NCBI GenBank assembly: GCA_964568875.1
Contig: CAZMSH010000002.1
Coordinates: 124,001 to 188,000 of the forward strand
From: SLNP01 sp964568875
GTDB taxonomy: Bacteria > Bacteroidota > Bacteroidia > Bacteroidales > VadinHA17
DNA: 64,000 nucleotides
Direction of reading: 5' to 3'
Positions 52,440 to 61,420 of the stretch are shown piece by piece. The notes below the pieces were generated by a model, which ran no database searches, had not been told where the DNA came from, and saw only the letters and a program-made list of their open reading frames with translations. A program made the translations under genes and the position numbers. The first letter of the stretch is position 1; every line of letters begins with the position of its first letter.

Positions 52440-53900
52440 ATGAAAAGAAATACCATTTTCTTCGGCGTATTATTTCTGGTTGCAGCTATCGCAGTAATCT
52501 CGTGTGCAGTTAATCCGGTTACCGGCAAAAAACAGTTAATGCTGATGACAGAAGCCCAGGAAATACAATTGGGCACTGACTACGATCCCCAGGTAATGTC
52601 AACCTTCGGTGAATACAAGCACGATGCACTTCTCAGTCTTATTGAGGAGAAAGGTATAGAAATGGGCAGTATTTCCCACCGTCCGGCATTAAAGTACCAT
52701 TTCAGGATACTTGATTCTCCTGTTATAAATGCTTTTGCCGTTCCGGGAGGGTATATCTATCTGACCCGCGGCATCCTGGCTCATTTTAACAATGAAGCTG
52801 AACTTATGGGGGTAATAGGCCACGAAATGGGTCATATCACTGCCAGGCACACTGCAAGCAGGCAATCGAAGCAGCAACTAGGCACTCTTCTGCTCATTGG
52901 AGGGATGATAGCATCGGAAGAGTTTCGCAACTATGCAGAATATGCGATGCAGGGAATGCAGTTGCTGTTTCTTAGTTTCAGCCGCACCGATGAGCGTGAA
53001 GCTGACAGGCTAGGCGTTGAATACACATCGAAAATAGGATATGATGCCAAAAAGATGGCAGATTTCTACAAAGTATTGGTGAAGATGAATCTGGCAATGA
53101 ACCAGGGAGGAGTGCCTACCTTTCTTTCGACACATCCCGACCCGGGTGACAGATACAATGCAGTGCTTGAAGATGCAGGAAAATGGCAGGAGAAGCTTGA
53201 ATTTGAAAACTATACAGTCAATACAGACAGGTATCTCCAGATGATTGACGGAATGGTCTACGGTGAGGATCCCAGGCAGGGATATACTGAAGGATCAGTA
53301 TTCTATCATCCTGAGCTTAAGTTCAGATTCTCTTTCCCTTCAGGCTGGAAACTTGAAAATTCTCCCATGCAGGTTACAATGGCTCCTGATGACGGAAAGG
53401 CAATGATGGTATTTACTTTTGCACAACAAAAAAATCTGGAAGAGGCAGCACAGGAAACAATAACTCAGCTTGGACTTACTCTCATTGAAAGCAGAAAAAC
53501 CACCATAAATGGTCTGCCTGCAATAACAACCATAGCAAATAATGTATCTCAGAACCAGTCAACCGGAGAGCAGATGAATACCATGGTTATGTCTGCCTTC
53601 ATAGATTACGGCGGTACCTGTTATGTTTTTCACGGTGTCTCATCCGACACCGACTTTGAAGTCTATTCGAAGCTCTTCGAGTCGTCGGCAGGCAGTTTTG
53701 CACGACTAACAGACCAGGCAAAACTCAGTGTGCAACCTGTCAGACTAAAAGTAGTGAGGACACAAACCACATCTGCACTGTCAGAGCAGTTTAGGGCACT
53801 GGGCATTCCTCAGGAAAAATATAATGAATTTGCACTGCTCAACAACATGGATCTCACCACTCGTATTGAGGCAGGAACTATGATAAAGATCGCCAGGTAA
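52440..53900 (+). CDS. M48-family lipoprotein metalloprotease
   Basis: A 486-residue protein. The lipoprotein signal peptide ends at Cys22 (AVISC). The M48 domain has zinc ligands His128 and His132 with Glu129 in VIGHEMGHITARHT, and the third ligand Glu187 in SRTDEREADRLG. After the protease domain come about 200 residues without a clear family match and a short C-terminal segment (RIEAGTMIKIAR) resembling the end of a LysM-like repeat. M48 lipoproteins of this type (BepA/LoiP group) handle misfolded outer-membrane proteins. The ATG at 52440 gives a proper lipobox, so 52395 is rejected. Confidence 0.9.
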   Translation: MKRNTIFFGVLFLVAAIAVISCAVNPVTGKKQLMLMTEAQEIQLGTDYDPQVMSTFGEYKHDALLSLIEEKGIEMGSISHRPALKYHFRILDSPVINAFAVPGGYIYLTRGILAHFNNEAELMGVIGHEMGHITARHTASRQSKQQLGTLLLIGGMIASEEFRNYAEYAMQGMQLLFLSFSRTDEREADRLGVEYTSKIGYDAKKMADFYKVLVKMNLAMNQGGVPTFLSTHPDPGDRYNAVLEDAGKWQEKLEFENYTVNTDRYLQMIDGMVYGEDPRQGYTEGSVFYHPELKFRFSFPSGWKLENSPMQVTMAPDDGKAMMVFTFAQQKNLEEAAQETITQLGLTLIESRKTTINGLPAITTIANNVSQNQSTGEQMNTMVMSAFIDYGGTCYVFHGVSSDTDFEVYSKLFESSAGSFARLTDQAKLSVQPVRLKVVRTQTTSALSEQFRALGIPQEKYNEFALLNNMDLTTRIEAGTMIKIAR

Positions 53901-53989
53901 CCTGAGACCGGTATTACAGATGAAGACATCCTGATCTCAACAAATGGTCAGGTTCATCTGTTATATTAATACATCTATCTGAATACTCC

Positions 53990-56200
53990 ATGAGTGATAA
54001 AGAAGTAAGGACAATGCCGGTACTTCACATGACGTGTGCATCTTGCGCTGCGAATGTGGAAAAGAATCTTAATACCCAGGATGGCATACTCACTGCAAGT
54101 GTTAACCTTGCCACCTCAAGTGTTAAAATTGAGTATGTCCCCGAAAAAGTCAATTTTGAAAAGATAAAAAGTTCACTCCGGGCAGCAGGATACGACATCA
54201 TGACAGATGAGGACACCGATGCTCAGAGTAATAATATCGATGAGATAAATGCCAGAAACTACAGGAGCCTCAGGTTCCGTACCGCCGGTGCAATACTCCT
54301 GGCTTTTCCCGTAGCAGTGATTGGCATGTTCTTCATGGATATGCCTTATGCCAATATCATAATGTGGCTGCTTACAACCCCTGTGGTTATGTGGCTGGGC
54401 AACAGGTTTTTCATCAATGCATGGCAACAGGCAAAACACGGCACCGCCACAATGGACACACTCGTGGCTCTCAGCACCGGCGTGGCCTACCTCTTCAGCA
54501 CCTTCAACACTCTCTTCCCGGAAGTGTGGCACTCGCGCGGTCTACATGCCCATGTCTATTTCGAGGCTGCAGCCGTCATAATAGCCTTTATACTGCTGGG
54601 CAGACTATTGGAAGAGAGAGCCAAGGGAAGTACTTCTTCTGCCATCAGAAAGCTGATGGGTATGCAACCAAAACAGGTGATTGTAATTCGCGATGACGGA
54701 ACCGAGGAGATGATTCCCATCGAGCAGGTGGTTCGCGGAGATGTGATTCTTGTAAAACCAGGCGACAAGATTGCAGTTGACGGTATAGTACTTCGCGGCA
54801 GTTCATGGGTAGATGAAAGCATGCTTAGCGGAGAACCTGTACCAGTGATGAAAGAGTCAGGCAGCCAGGTCTTTGCAGGAACCATAAATCAAAAGGGAAG
54901 CTTCAGGTTCAGGGCAGAGAAAGTAGGAGCTGAAACAATGCTCGCCCAGATAATTAAAATGGTTCAGGAGGCTCAGGGCAGTAAAGCTCCGGTGCAGAAG
55001 CTGGTCGACAAGATTGCTGCCGTATTCGTTCCGGTGGTAATGGGCATAGCTGTTACAGCGTTCATAATATGGCTTATCTTCGGAGGAGAGGAGAGCCTTA
55101 CACAAGGACTCCTGGCTCTTATCACTGTTCTGGTAATTGCATGTCCCTGTGCACTTGGACTCGCAACACCGACTGCAATTATGGTAGGTATTGGCAAGGG
55201 TGCTGAAAAAGGTATCCTTATCAAGGATGCGGTAAGCCTGGAATTTGGGAGAAAGACTGATACCTTGCTTGTTGACAAAACAGGTACTATAACCAAGGGA
55301 CAGCCTGTAGTTACTGATACCATCTGGCTCAAGGATGAATCATCTCTCAGTCCCGTACTTCTGGCAATAGAGAAGCAGTCAGAACACCCTCTGGCCACAG
55401 CTGTGGCCAACTACTATAATAATGTCGAGGCAGCTGGTATTGATAAATTTGAAAGCATAACCGGCAAGGGTGTAATGGCAGAGTACAACGGCGATCGCTT
55501 TTTTGCAGGCAGTCTTAAACTACTCGAAGAGAACAATATTTCTGTCGACAAAACACTCGCCGATGCAGCACTTGAATTCAGTCGCCAGGCAAAGAGTGCG
55601 GTATGGTTTGCCGGAAGCAGCCAGGCTATTGCAATACTGGCAGTGGCCGACCCTATTAAACCCACCTCAAAGCAGGCATTCAGCATGTTGCATGAAATGG
55701 GAATCGATGTTGTAATGGTTACCGGTGATAATGCTGAAACAGCAGCTGCAATAGCAGCAGAAGCAGGCATCAGAAAGTTCAGGGCAGGAATGCTGCCGGC
55801 CGACAAATCTGAATATGTGAAAAAACTGCAGAAAGATGGCAGAATCGTTGCCATGGCTGGGGACGGAATTAACGACAGTGCTGCTTTGGCGCAGGCTGAT
55901 GTGAGCATTGCCATGGGACGGGGAAGCGATATAGCAATGGATGTGGCCAGAATGACAATCGTCTCAGCTGACCTTAGAAAGATTCCTGAAGCAATTAAAC
56001 TATCTAAGCAGACAGTGGCAACAATAAGACAAAACCTCTTCTGGGCCTTTATATATAATGTTATTGGTATTCCACTGGCTGCAGGAGTTCTCTATCCTTT
56101 CACCGGGTTCCTTCTCAACCCCATGATAGCCGGCGCGGCAATGGCATTCAGCAGTGTAAGCGTGGTATTAAACAGCCTCAGGCTGCGCATCCGTAAATAA
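53990..56200 (+). CDS. copA: Copper-translocating P-type ATPase
   Basis: A 736-residue P1B-ATPase. It has a single N-terminal metal-binding domain with Cys16 and Cys19 (MTCASCAANVEK), about eight membrane helices, the CPC motif Cys385-Pro-Cys387 (IACPCALGLATP), phosphorylated Asp429 in DKTGT, an SEHPLATAV HP motif, MVTGDNAETA, and AGDGINDSAALAQADVSIAMG. CPC with one HMA domain points to Cu+ export. The gene is followed only by a terminator that serves the next, opposite gene. No copper regulator is adjacent. Confidence 0.96.
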   Translation: MSDKEVRTMPVLHMTCASCAANVEKNLNTQDGILTASVNLATSSVKIEYVPEKVNFEKIKSSLRAAGYDIMTDEDTDAQSNNIDEINARNYRSLRFRTAGAILLAFPVAVIGMFFMDMPYANIIMWLLTTPVVMWLGNRFFINAWQQAKHGTATMDTLVALSTGVAYLFSTFNTLFPEVWHSRGLHAHVYFEAAAVIIAFILLGRLLEERAKGSTSSAIRKLMGMQPKQVIVIRDDGTEEMIPIEQVVRGDVILVKPGDKIAVDGIVLRGSSWVDESMLSGEPVPVMKESGSQVFAGTINQKGSFRFRAEKVGAETMLAQIIKMVQEAQGSKAPVQKLVDKIAAVFVPVVMGIAVTAFIIWLIFGGEESLTQGLLALITVLVIACPCALGLATPTAIMVGIGKGAEKGILIKDAVSLEFGRKTDTLLVDKTGTITKGQPVVTDTIWLKDESSLSPVLLAIEKQSEHPLATAVANYYNNVEAAGIDKFESITGKGVMAEYNGDRFFAGSLKLLEENNISVDKTLADAALEFSRQAKSAVWFAGSSQAIAILAVADPIKPTSKQAFSMLHEMGIDVVMVTGDNAETAAAIAAEAGIRKFRAGMLPADKSEYVKKLQKDGRIVAMAGDGINDSAALAQADVSIAMGRGSDIAMDVARMTIVSADLRKIPEAIKLSKQTVATIRQNLFWAFIYNVIGIPLAAGVLYPFTGFLLNPMIAGAAMAFSSVSVVLNSLRLRIRK

Positions 56201-56223
56201 AAAAAGCGCCGGTAGTCCGGCGC
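56199..56223 (-). terminator. Terminator of the 56.2-kb lipoprotein gene
   Basis: GCGCCGG (56206-56212) pairs with CCGGCGC (56217-56223), with a TAGT loop on the plus strand. The minus strand carries seven T after the stem (plus-strand A 56199-56205), so it belongs to the minus-strand lipoprotein gene. Confidence 0.75.
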
Positions 56224-56244
56224 CCTCATATTTATCGCTAGATT

Positions 56245-57210
56245 TTACAAGTATGCTATTTCCCAGGTCTCAGTGTATGTATAACCTGATCCAGGTTCGT
56301 ATTCATAAGTAGAACCGTGCTCAATTTTAACAGGCAGGTTCTGCTGATTGTATTCATTTGTAACCGTATAGGTTTCTGTATCAGCCTCCTCATAATAATA
56401 CTCTGTCTCAGTATAAGATGTCACATTGTTTTTCGAAAGGAAAATGTGAGCCATCTCGCCTGCATGGAAGATGCCCAGACCGGGATACTTCACAAAAGGG
56501 TTAACCTTATTGTCATAGGTTGCCTCAACTTTGAAACCAAGAATAAAATCATCAATAGCCTTTATTTCACCTGTTTCTTCAATCTCAATGCCAAAATCAC
56601 TATCTGATTTACTTGTGAAGGGAGAAGGAAAACCGTTAAAGCTACTTTCCGTCGATTTCCTGCCCCTGCCATAATACTCCATCATGGTGATATTATCATT
56701 AGACCAGGTAAAATCAACATACTCTGTCAATACCCAGGCTTCTTCCGACTTGACAACATCCTCATAAAAAACTTCGAGTTTTGTTATCTGATCATCAGTA
56801 TTCAATGTATAGACATACTTTCGTGACGATGGTTGTTCTGGAGCATAATATTCACGGGCCGTAACAGTGTTGCCTTCCCATGTAAATAAAAAGTAGGTCG
56901 CTGAAGGCCTTTTGGTTACATCAACATAATCCTGGTCGACTCTGGTGACTCTTCCCTCACTGTCATACTGAAACTCCATCACATCATAATAGCCTGTCAG
57001 TTTAATGAGCTGATCAGAGGAATTATATTCCATGTAAATACTGTCTTTCCAGCTCTCAACTCCTTTATTGCCGAAATCCACATACATCTCTTCTATGGTA
57101 AGGTAGTCAATCAGGGGTATATTAATCTCATCCTTGTCCTTTTTACAGGCTGACCCTGCAAATACCAGAATTAATGTAACAATGATTGCAATAAACTTTG
57201 TTTTTTTCAT
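56245..57210 (-). CDS. Lipoprotein of unknown function (RHS/YD-like strand repeats)
   Basis: A 321-residue lipoprotein (signal peptide ending AGSA|C22). The mature chain is built of short repeated beta units (YNSSDQLIKLTGYYDVMEFQYDSEGRVTRVD, SRKYVYTLNTDDQITKLEVFYED), which resemble YD/RHS-type strands. It is acidic and Tyr-rich, and ends in EYYYEEADTETYTVTNEYN. No catalytic motif is seen. It could be a surface lipoprotein. It is a single gene ended by the terminator at 56199, and the 137-bp gap on the other side contains nothing else recognised. Confidence 0.6.
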   Translation of the reverse strand: MKKTKFIAIIVTLILVFAGSACKKDKDEINIPLIDYLTIEEMYVDFGNKGVESWKDSIYMEYNSSDQLIKLTGYYDVMEFQYDSEGRVTRVDQDYVDVTKRPSATYFLFTWEGNTVTAREYYAPEQPSSRKYVYTLNTDDQITKLEVFYEDVVKSEEAWVLTEYVDFTWSNDNITMMEYYGRGRKSTESSFNGFPSPFTSKSDSDFGIEIEETGEIKAIDDFILGFKVEATYDNKVNPFVKYPGLGIFHAGEMAHIFLSKNNVTSYTETEYYYEEADTETYTVTNEYNQQNLPVKIEHGSTYEYEPGSGYTYTETWEIAYL

Positions 57211-57347
57211 AACTTAAGATTTTAAGGTTTACTAATGGTCTCTAACGAATGAGATAATATTTTGTTACATTCTTTCCGTTTTTTAAGGATAAAATGATTC
57301 ACTATACTGTCGACATACAGTATTCAACCGTAAAAAAAATCCCTTTT

Positions 57348-58628
57348 TTATTTACCAAAACTAAGCTTGATAGACATCCCTCCGTACCGTATACGGATAT
57401 TGCGGCTGGTAAGGTCACGAACCGGGAGCTGAACAAACGGTTCAACCAGCATTGAGTGGTTTTCACCCAGAGGGACGGAATAACCGGCAGAGAAATTCGC
57501 CAGGCCGAGAAGATCAGCATGACTGAATGATGAATACTCACTCTCAAAGCTCGTTACAGAATAGGTGGTTTCCGGAACATTGTTTCCGGTACTGGAATCG
57601 AATCTTATTCCTGTATAGGCATTGTTAAAACTACCCGAATAACTCTGCCTCAGATATACCATGGTTGACAAACCGGTAGAAAAGAACAGTGAGGATTTAC
57701 CTCTGCGCCATAATGATACGACAACATTAACCGGCAGTTCCAATGCGAGCACATCCATTCTGGCCTGATAAGAATCTATTAATCCCGTCATAACATTGTT
57801 AGAGGGAGCAGCATATCCCAATGCAGATTTTACATTACTGCTCTCTAAACCTGATGACTGTTTAGCTAATGCCAGGCCGGGCCTTACAGAGATGCGACCT
57901 GTTAACCTGTGTTCGAGATAGAACCCCATTGCTACTCCGGGTGAACTTGCAATTGCATTATCAACCTGGGCGACCATGCCAGATACTCCTGCCATCAGAC
58001 TGGTTCGTTCCTCATCAGCAACACCATGGTTATCTTCTGACATGATACCCGATCCAACGGGTGCTTCTCCAGCAAGCCGGTGATTGTCCAGCCTGTTCTG
58101 GCTTATCACGTGCCCTAACCTGAAGTATCCTTTAAGCGGACTTCCATAAGGTTGAGGGTTATCTCCTGAAAATGTATGCTTACCTTGACGAATGTCTGTG
58201 GCGGAAGCATCCTTACCTTCTGTCAGAACCGGCTTTGCCTCCGTCCTGCTCTCATCAATTGTCAGCAAACCTCTGTATTTTTCCTCACTGACCTCACTTA
58301 TTTCACTAATCTCAACGGGTTCACCTGCAATGATTGCTTCGGCTTCTCCGGTTGCATCTGGTTTGCTAATCAGAGATTCGTCCGACGAAGCTATTCTTTC
58401 TGACGGCCCATATACCGATAGAAATCTGATTGTCAGGAGTGAAGCAAGGCCAATCACAACTGCAATTGATGCTGCCTTTGCCCACAGGGGTATTAACAGC
58501 GCTCTTCTTCGCTTTTGAATATGAGTCTTCAAAAAAGCATCCCATCCCTCATCTGCAAGATGACCGGCATCGTAGTGCCTGAAAGTCTCAGTCACCTGCT
58601 TCCTGAATTTATCATCAAACCCTTCCAT
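57348..58628 (-). CDS. Putative anti-sigma/outer-membrane barrel fusion next to an ECF sigma factor
   Basis: A 426-residue protein. The N-terminal ~45 residues are charged and helical (RKQVTETFRHYDAGHLADEGWDAFLK), like the cytoplasmic sigma-binding part of FecR/anti-sigma proteins. One membrane helix follows at about 49-70. After a Ser/Glu-rich linker, residues about 165-426 look like an eight-strand barrel (GVAMGFYLEHRLTGRISVRPGLALA and similar, ending MSIKLSFGK). It overlaps the sigma gene by 14 nt. One chain that spans the inner membrane and ends in an outer-membrane-like barrel is topologically odd. The fused reading is one uninterrupted frame. Function is inferred from position. Confidence 0.6.
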   Translation of the reverse strand: MEGFDDKFRKQVTETFRHYDAGHLADEGWDAFLKTHIQKRRRALLIPLWAKAASIAVVIGLASLLTIRFLSVYGPSERIASSDESLISKPDATGEAEAIIAGEPVEISEISEVSEEKYRGLLTIDESRTEAKPVLTEGKDASATDIRQGKHTFSGDNPQPYGSPLKGYFRLGHVISQNRLDNHRLAGEAPVGSGIMSEDNHGVADEERTSLMAGVSGMVAQVDNAIASSPGVAMGFYLEHRLTGRISVRPGLALAKQSSGLESSNVKSALGYAAPSNNVMTGLIDSYQARMDVLALELPVNVVVSLWRRGKSSLFFSTGLSTMVYLRQSYSGSFNNAYTGIRFDSSTGNNVPETTYSVTSFESEYSSFSHADLLGLANFSAGYSVPLGENHSMLVEPFVQLPVRDLTSRNIRIRYGGMSIKLSFGK

Positions 58629-59211
58629 GGTCTTTTCTTGCAGTTACATAAGTTCTTCGGTACAGCTCCCTTAACATCTGTTTGGCTCTGGTGAGGTTTG
58701 ACCTTGATGCAGAGGCTGATATTCCCAGCATCTCTCCTATTTCATGGTGCGAGTATCCCTCTATTTCATAAAGATTGAATGTTAGTCTGTAATTATCCGG
58801 CAGGTGACTGAAAAGCTCAAGTATCTCCCCGGCAGACAATTCGGCATCAATATCAGGTTCGCGCTGCTCTTCTTTGCTTAAACAGTCTTCTGACAGCGTC
58901 GTCAGGGTCTCATTGTATCGCACCCTCGATCTGTACCTGTCAATGGCTGTGTTTACCACTATCCTCGAGTACCATGATGCAAACGGCCTTTCATCATCAT
59001 ATTCTGAAAGATTGTCAAGCACCTTCATATAGCTGTCATTCACAATATCCATAGCCTCATTCCTGTCATCGGCGTATCTTAAACTTATTGACATTGCCAG
59101 AGAAAAGTAGCGCTTATAGAGGAGCTCACGATAGTAAAGATCCCCTCTGCGGCAACCCTCTGTCAACTCTCTGTCACTATATTTCTGAACCCCAAGCCGG
59201 CCTTTGCCCAT
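58615..59211 (-). CDS. ECF-type RNA polymerase sigma-70 factor
   Basis: A 198-residue sigma factor with region 2 at about 22-95 (SYMKVLDNLSEYDDERPFASW, with IVVNTAIDRYR) and region 4 at about 130-185 (LPDNYRLTFNLYEIEGYSHHEIGEMLGISASASRSNL). There is no sigma-3 domain, so it belongs to the extracytoplasmic-function group. Its stop overlaps the following anti-sigma-like/barrel gene by 14 nt, a typical regulator-controller pairing. Its regulon is unknown. Confidence 0.93.
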   Translation of the reverse strand: MGKGRLGVQKYSDRELTEGCRRGDLYYRELLYKRYFSLAMSISLRYADDRNEAMDIVNDSYMKVLDNLSEYDDERPFASWYSRIVVNTAIDRYRSRVRYNETLTTLSEDCLSKEEQREPDIDAELSAGEILELFSHLPDNYRLTFNLYEIEGYSHHEIGEMLGISASASRSNLTRAKQMLRELYRRTYVTARKDHGRV

Positions 59212-59291
59212 TTGTCAGAATTATGAATTATGCTTTTCAAAATAACTCAATCCTGACGATTTTATGACAGACCCGCCCTTTTTTATTATTC

Positions 59292-60068
59292 CTATCTGAA
59301 TATAAATCCAAACTGCACCTCAATCCGGTTAAAGTTCATCACATACTCTCTGTGCGAATCAGGACCATACCAGTAATTATATCTCTTTACCAGTCTCTGA
59401 AATCTGTATCCGGCACCTATGGTGACTGCGTTGGATCTCCATGAATACAGAGCCAGTGCTGCTCCTGCATTCAACATTATACCCCCATCATATACCGGAT
59501 AGTAGCCGTACAGGTAGTCTTCATCCTCTTCCCTGCTTACAAGGGGAATTCCATATCCACCCTTAACCCATACATAGGGAGACACCCTGGCATTCAGGGG
59601 ATTATAGCGCATTTCAGCATATACAGGCATAACAGCACACTCAAGGTTTTCCAATCCTGTTCCAAACCCTAAACTGATTCCGTTTTCAAACCGGTACCCG
59701 TTTATCAGGTTGACGCTGATACTCTTTACCCCTGAATCCTCAATCTGTCCTGCCAGAACTCCTGAGGTAAGATGGATAAAATACCCCTTCTGCGGATTTT
59801 TACTTATGACAGATCTCCTGCCCGTTTCAATTACTGCAATATCATCTTTGCTGACTGATATAATAGCAGGCGAAGTTACCTTCATTAAAACTTTGCCAGC
59901 AGAGTCTGCTATTATTCTTCCAGTTACGTACGATCCGCCCTTCAGGACAAGAGTAGTTTTACCTCTGCCCTGGCTCGAAACAGTACTGGTGAATGCCAGG
60001 CATGCTGCCAGGAGGACAATCCTGACAGCATGTACCGGCAAACCTCTATGAAAGTTGCTGACTGACAT
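59292..60068 (-). CDS. Predicted outer-membrane beta-barrel protein
   Basis: A 258-residue exported protein (leader about 1-33, ending STVSSQ). A short N-terminal beta module (GGSYVTGRIIADSAGKVLMKVTS, residues about 45-80) is followed by alternating strands such as FENGISLGFGTGLENLE, VSPYVWVKGGYGIPL and AVTIGAGYRFQRLV. The chain ends in a phenylalanine-containing strand (VQFGFIFR), as expected for barrels recognised by BamA. No enzyme motif is present. It lies between the sigma gene and the LVIVD gene on the same strand. Confidence 0.65.
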   Translation of the reverse strand: MSVSNFHRGLPVHAVRIVLLAACLAFTSTVSSQGRGKTTLVLKGGSYVTGRIIADSAGKVLMKVTSPAIISVSKDDIAVIETGRRSVISKNPQKGYFIHLTSGVLAGQIEDSGVKSISVNLINGYRFENGISLGFGTGLENLECAVMPVYAEMRYNPLNARVSPYVWVKGGYGIPLVSREEDEDYLYGYYPVYDGGIMLNAGAALALYSWRSNAVTIGAGYRFQRLVKRYNYWYGPDSHREYVMNFNRIEVQFGFIFR

Positions 60069-60094
60069 TATATCACTCTTCTTTATTTCCTGCG

Positions 60095-61381
60095 TTACTT
60101 TTTATCCTCAACAATAACTATGTGACTTAACTGAACTATATTGTCAGGATCGCTGTAATCGTACTGATATATTCCCTCTGCACCTACCAGCATGAGTATA
60201 CCATTCATTGGAATAACGTCAAAGGTGTCAAAATCAGGATAGTGAGCCACCTGACTGGTAAGTATTGCCAGCGGGTCAGACTTATCGTATATCTTGAGAC
60301 CCGCTTTTCCATCACATATAAACAACAGATCACCGTCAACTCCCAGACCATGCGGATTGAACATCGGATAGGACTTTACCAGGTAAGGATGAGATAGTGA
60401 TGAAATGTCTATTACCTCAAGCAGGTTCTGAACTCCGTTGCATCTGTTCCCGGTACGCAAGGTAACGTATGCATACCGGCCATCGGCAACCACCGGATCG
60501 CAGGCTGTAATATGATCATATTGAGACACATATACCGGTTTTGATGCGTTAACCACATCATAAATCAGCATACCGGTTGTGGTTCCGACAAATAGATTTT
60601 CCTCTAGTTTGAAGAGAGTTTCCATTGTACGGGGTACCGTAATGCTGTCGACAACACTCATCTTATCTGCCTTTTCTACATCCACGGTCTTCAGGAGCCA
60701 TGGCTGGGAGATGAGATAAAGATAATCGCTGTTAAGCATGAATCTTGCCATAGAGCCACCGGTTCCGGAACCTGACGACCAGTTTCCGCGAGTTTCCGCA
60801 GTTGCTGTAAATGTTAAAATTCCACGGTATAACCAGCCATCCCACATCTTTCCCGGCTCACGTTCCTCAGTGATTGTCTCTACTTTCCAGTCAATTATGA
60901 CTCCCTGGGTATTGTCAACCATGGCATACGGGTACCATCTGTCCCCCTCGGGCACTACCTCAGGGAAGATGTTTTCCAGTCTTCCCACCTCCTTTGGATT
61001 GTTTATATCGGATATGTCTATTGAAACCAGGTCGATGTAGCTGTCAGCGTACAGAGTATTACCCTTTATGGCCATGTCAACGTTACCCAGTATCTCGTAG
61101 AAAGCTACTTTCACGGGATTGGATGGATCGGAGTTGTCGATGACATGGATCCCTTTACCAACTTCATTTACAAACAGGTAGCCATCCTTGAAATAGATCT
61201 TGCCCGGCAGGGTAATATCTACAGGATCGCTCTTCTGAAAACTGTTCCGGAAGTCGGTAAACGACATATAAACAGGCACATTGGCCTCGTAGGTTATACG
61301 TTCTATTGTTTTGTCTGTGCATCCGTTAATTATAGCAGCCAGTATGAGGCAAACGGATGCTGTCTTCATTAAGGTTTTCAT
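60095..61381 (-). CDS. LVIVD-repeat lipoprotein (beta-propeller)
   Basis: A 428-residue lipoprotein with Cys21 after IIN G (ATG start; ING|C). It has at least six LVIVD-type repeats, each holding a V/I-D-I/N-S/D-D-P motif, for example VIDNSDPSNPVKVAFYE, SIDISDINNPKEVG and VIDISSLSHPYLVKSYP. Such repeats fold into a propeller on the cell surface. No ligand can be named. The gene is 26 nt from the barrel gene and may be co-transcribed with it. Confidence 0.8.
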   Translation of the reverse strand: MKTLMKTASVCLILAAIINGCTDKTIERITYEANVPVYMSFTDFRNSFQKSDPVDITLPGKIYFKDGYLFVNEVGKGIHVIDNSDPSNPVKVAFYEILGNVDMAIKGNTLYADSYIDLVSIDISDINNPKEVGRLENIFPEVVPEGDRWYPYAMVDNTQGVIIDWKVETITEEREPGKMWDGWLYRGILTFTATAETRGNWSSGSGTGGSMARFMLNSDYLYLISQPWLLKTVDVEKADKMSVVDSITVPRTMETLFKLEENLFVGTTTGMLIYDVVNASKPVYVSQYDHITACDPVVADGRYAYVTLRTGNRCNGVQNLLEVIDISSLSHPYLVKSYPMFNPHGLGVDGDLLFICDGKAGLKIYDKSDPLAILTSQVAHYPDFDTFDVIPMNGILMLVGAEGIYQYDYSDPDNIVQLSHIVIVEDKK

Positions 61382-61420
61382 ATATCTGTGAATTATGAAA
61401 AATTGTTCAGACTTGATATC

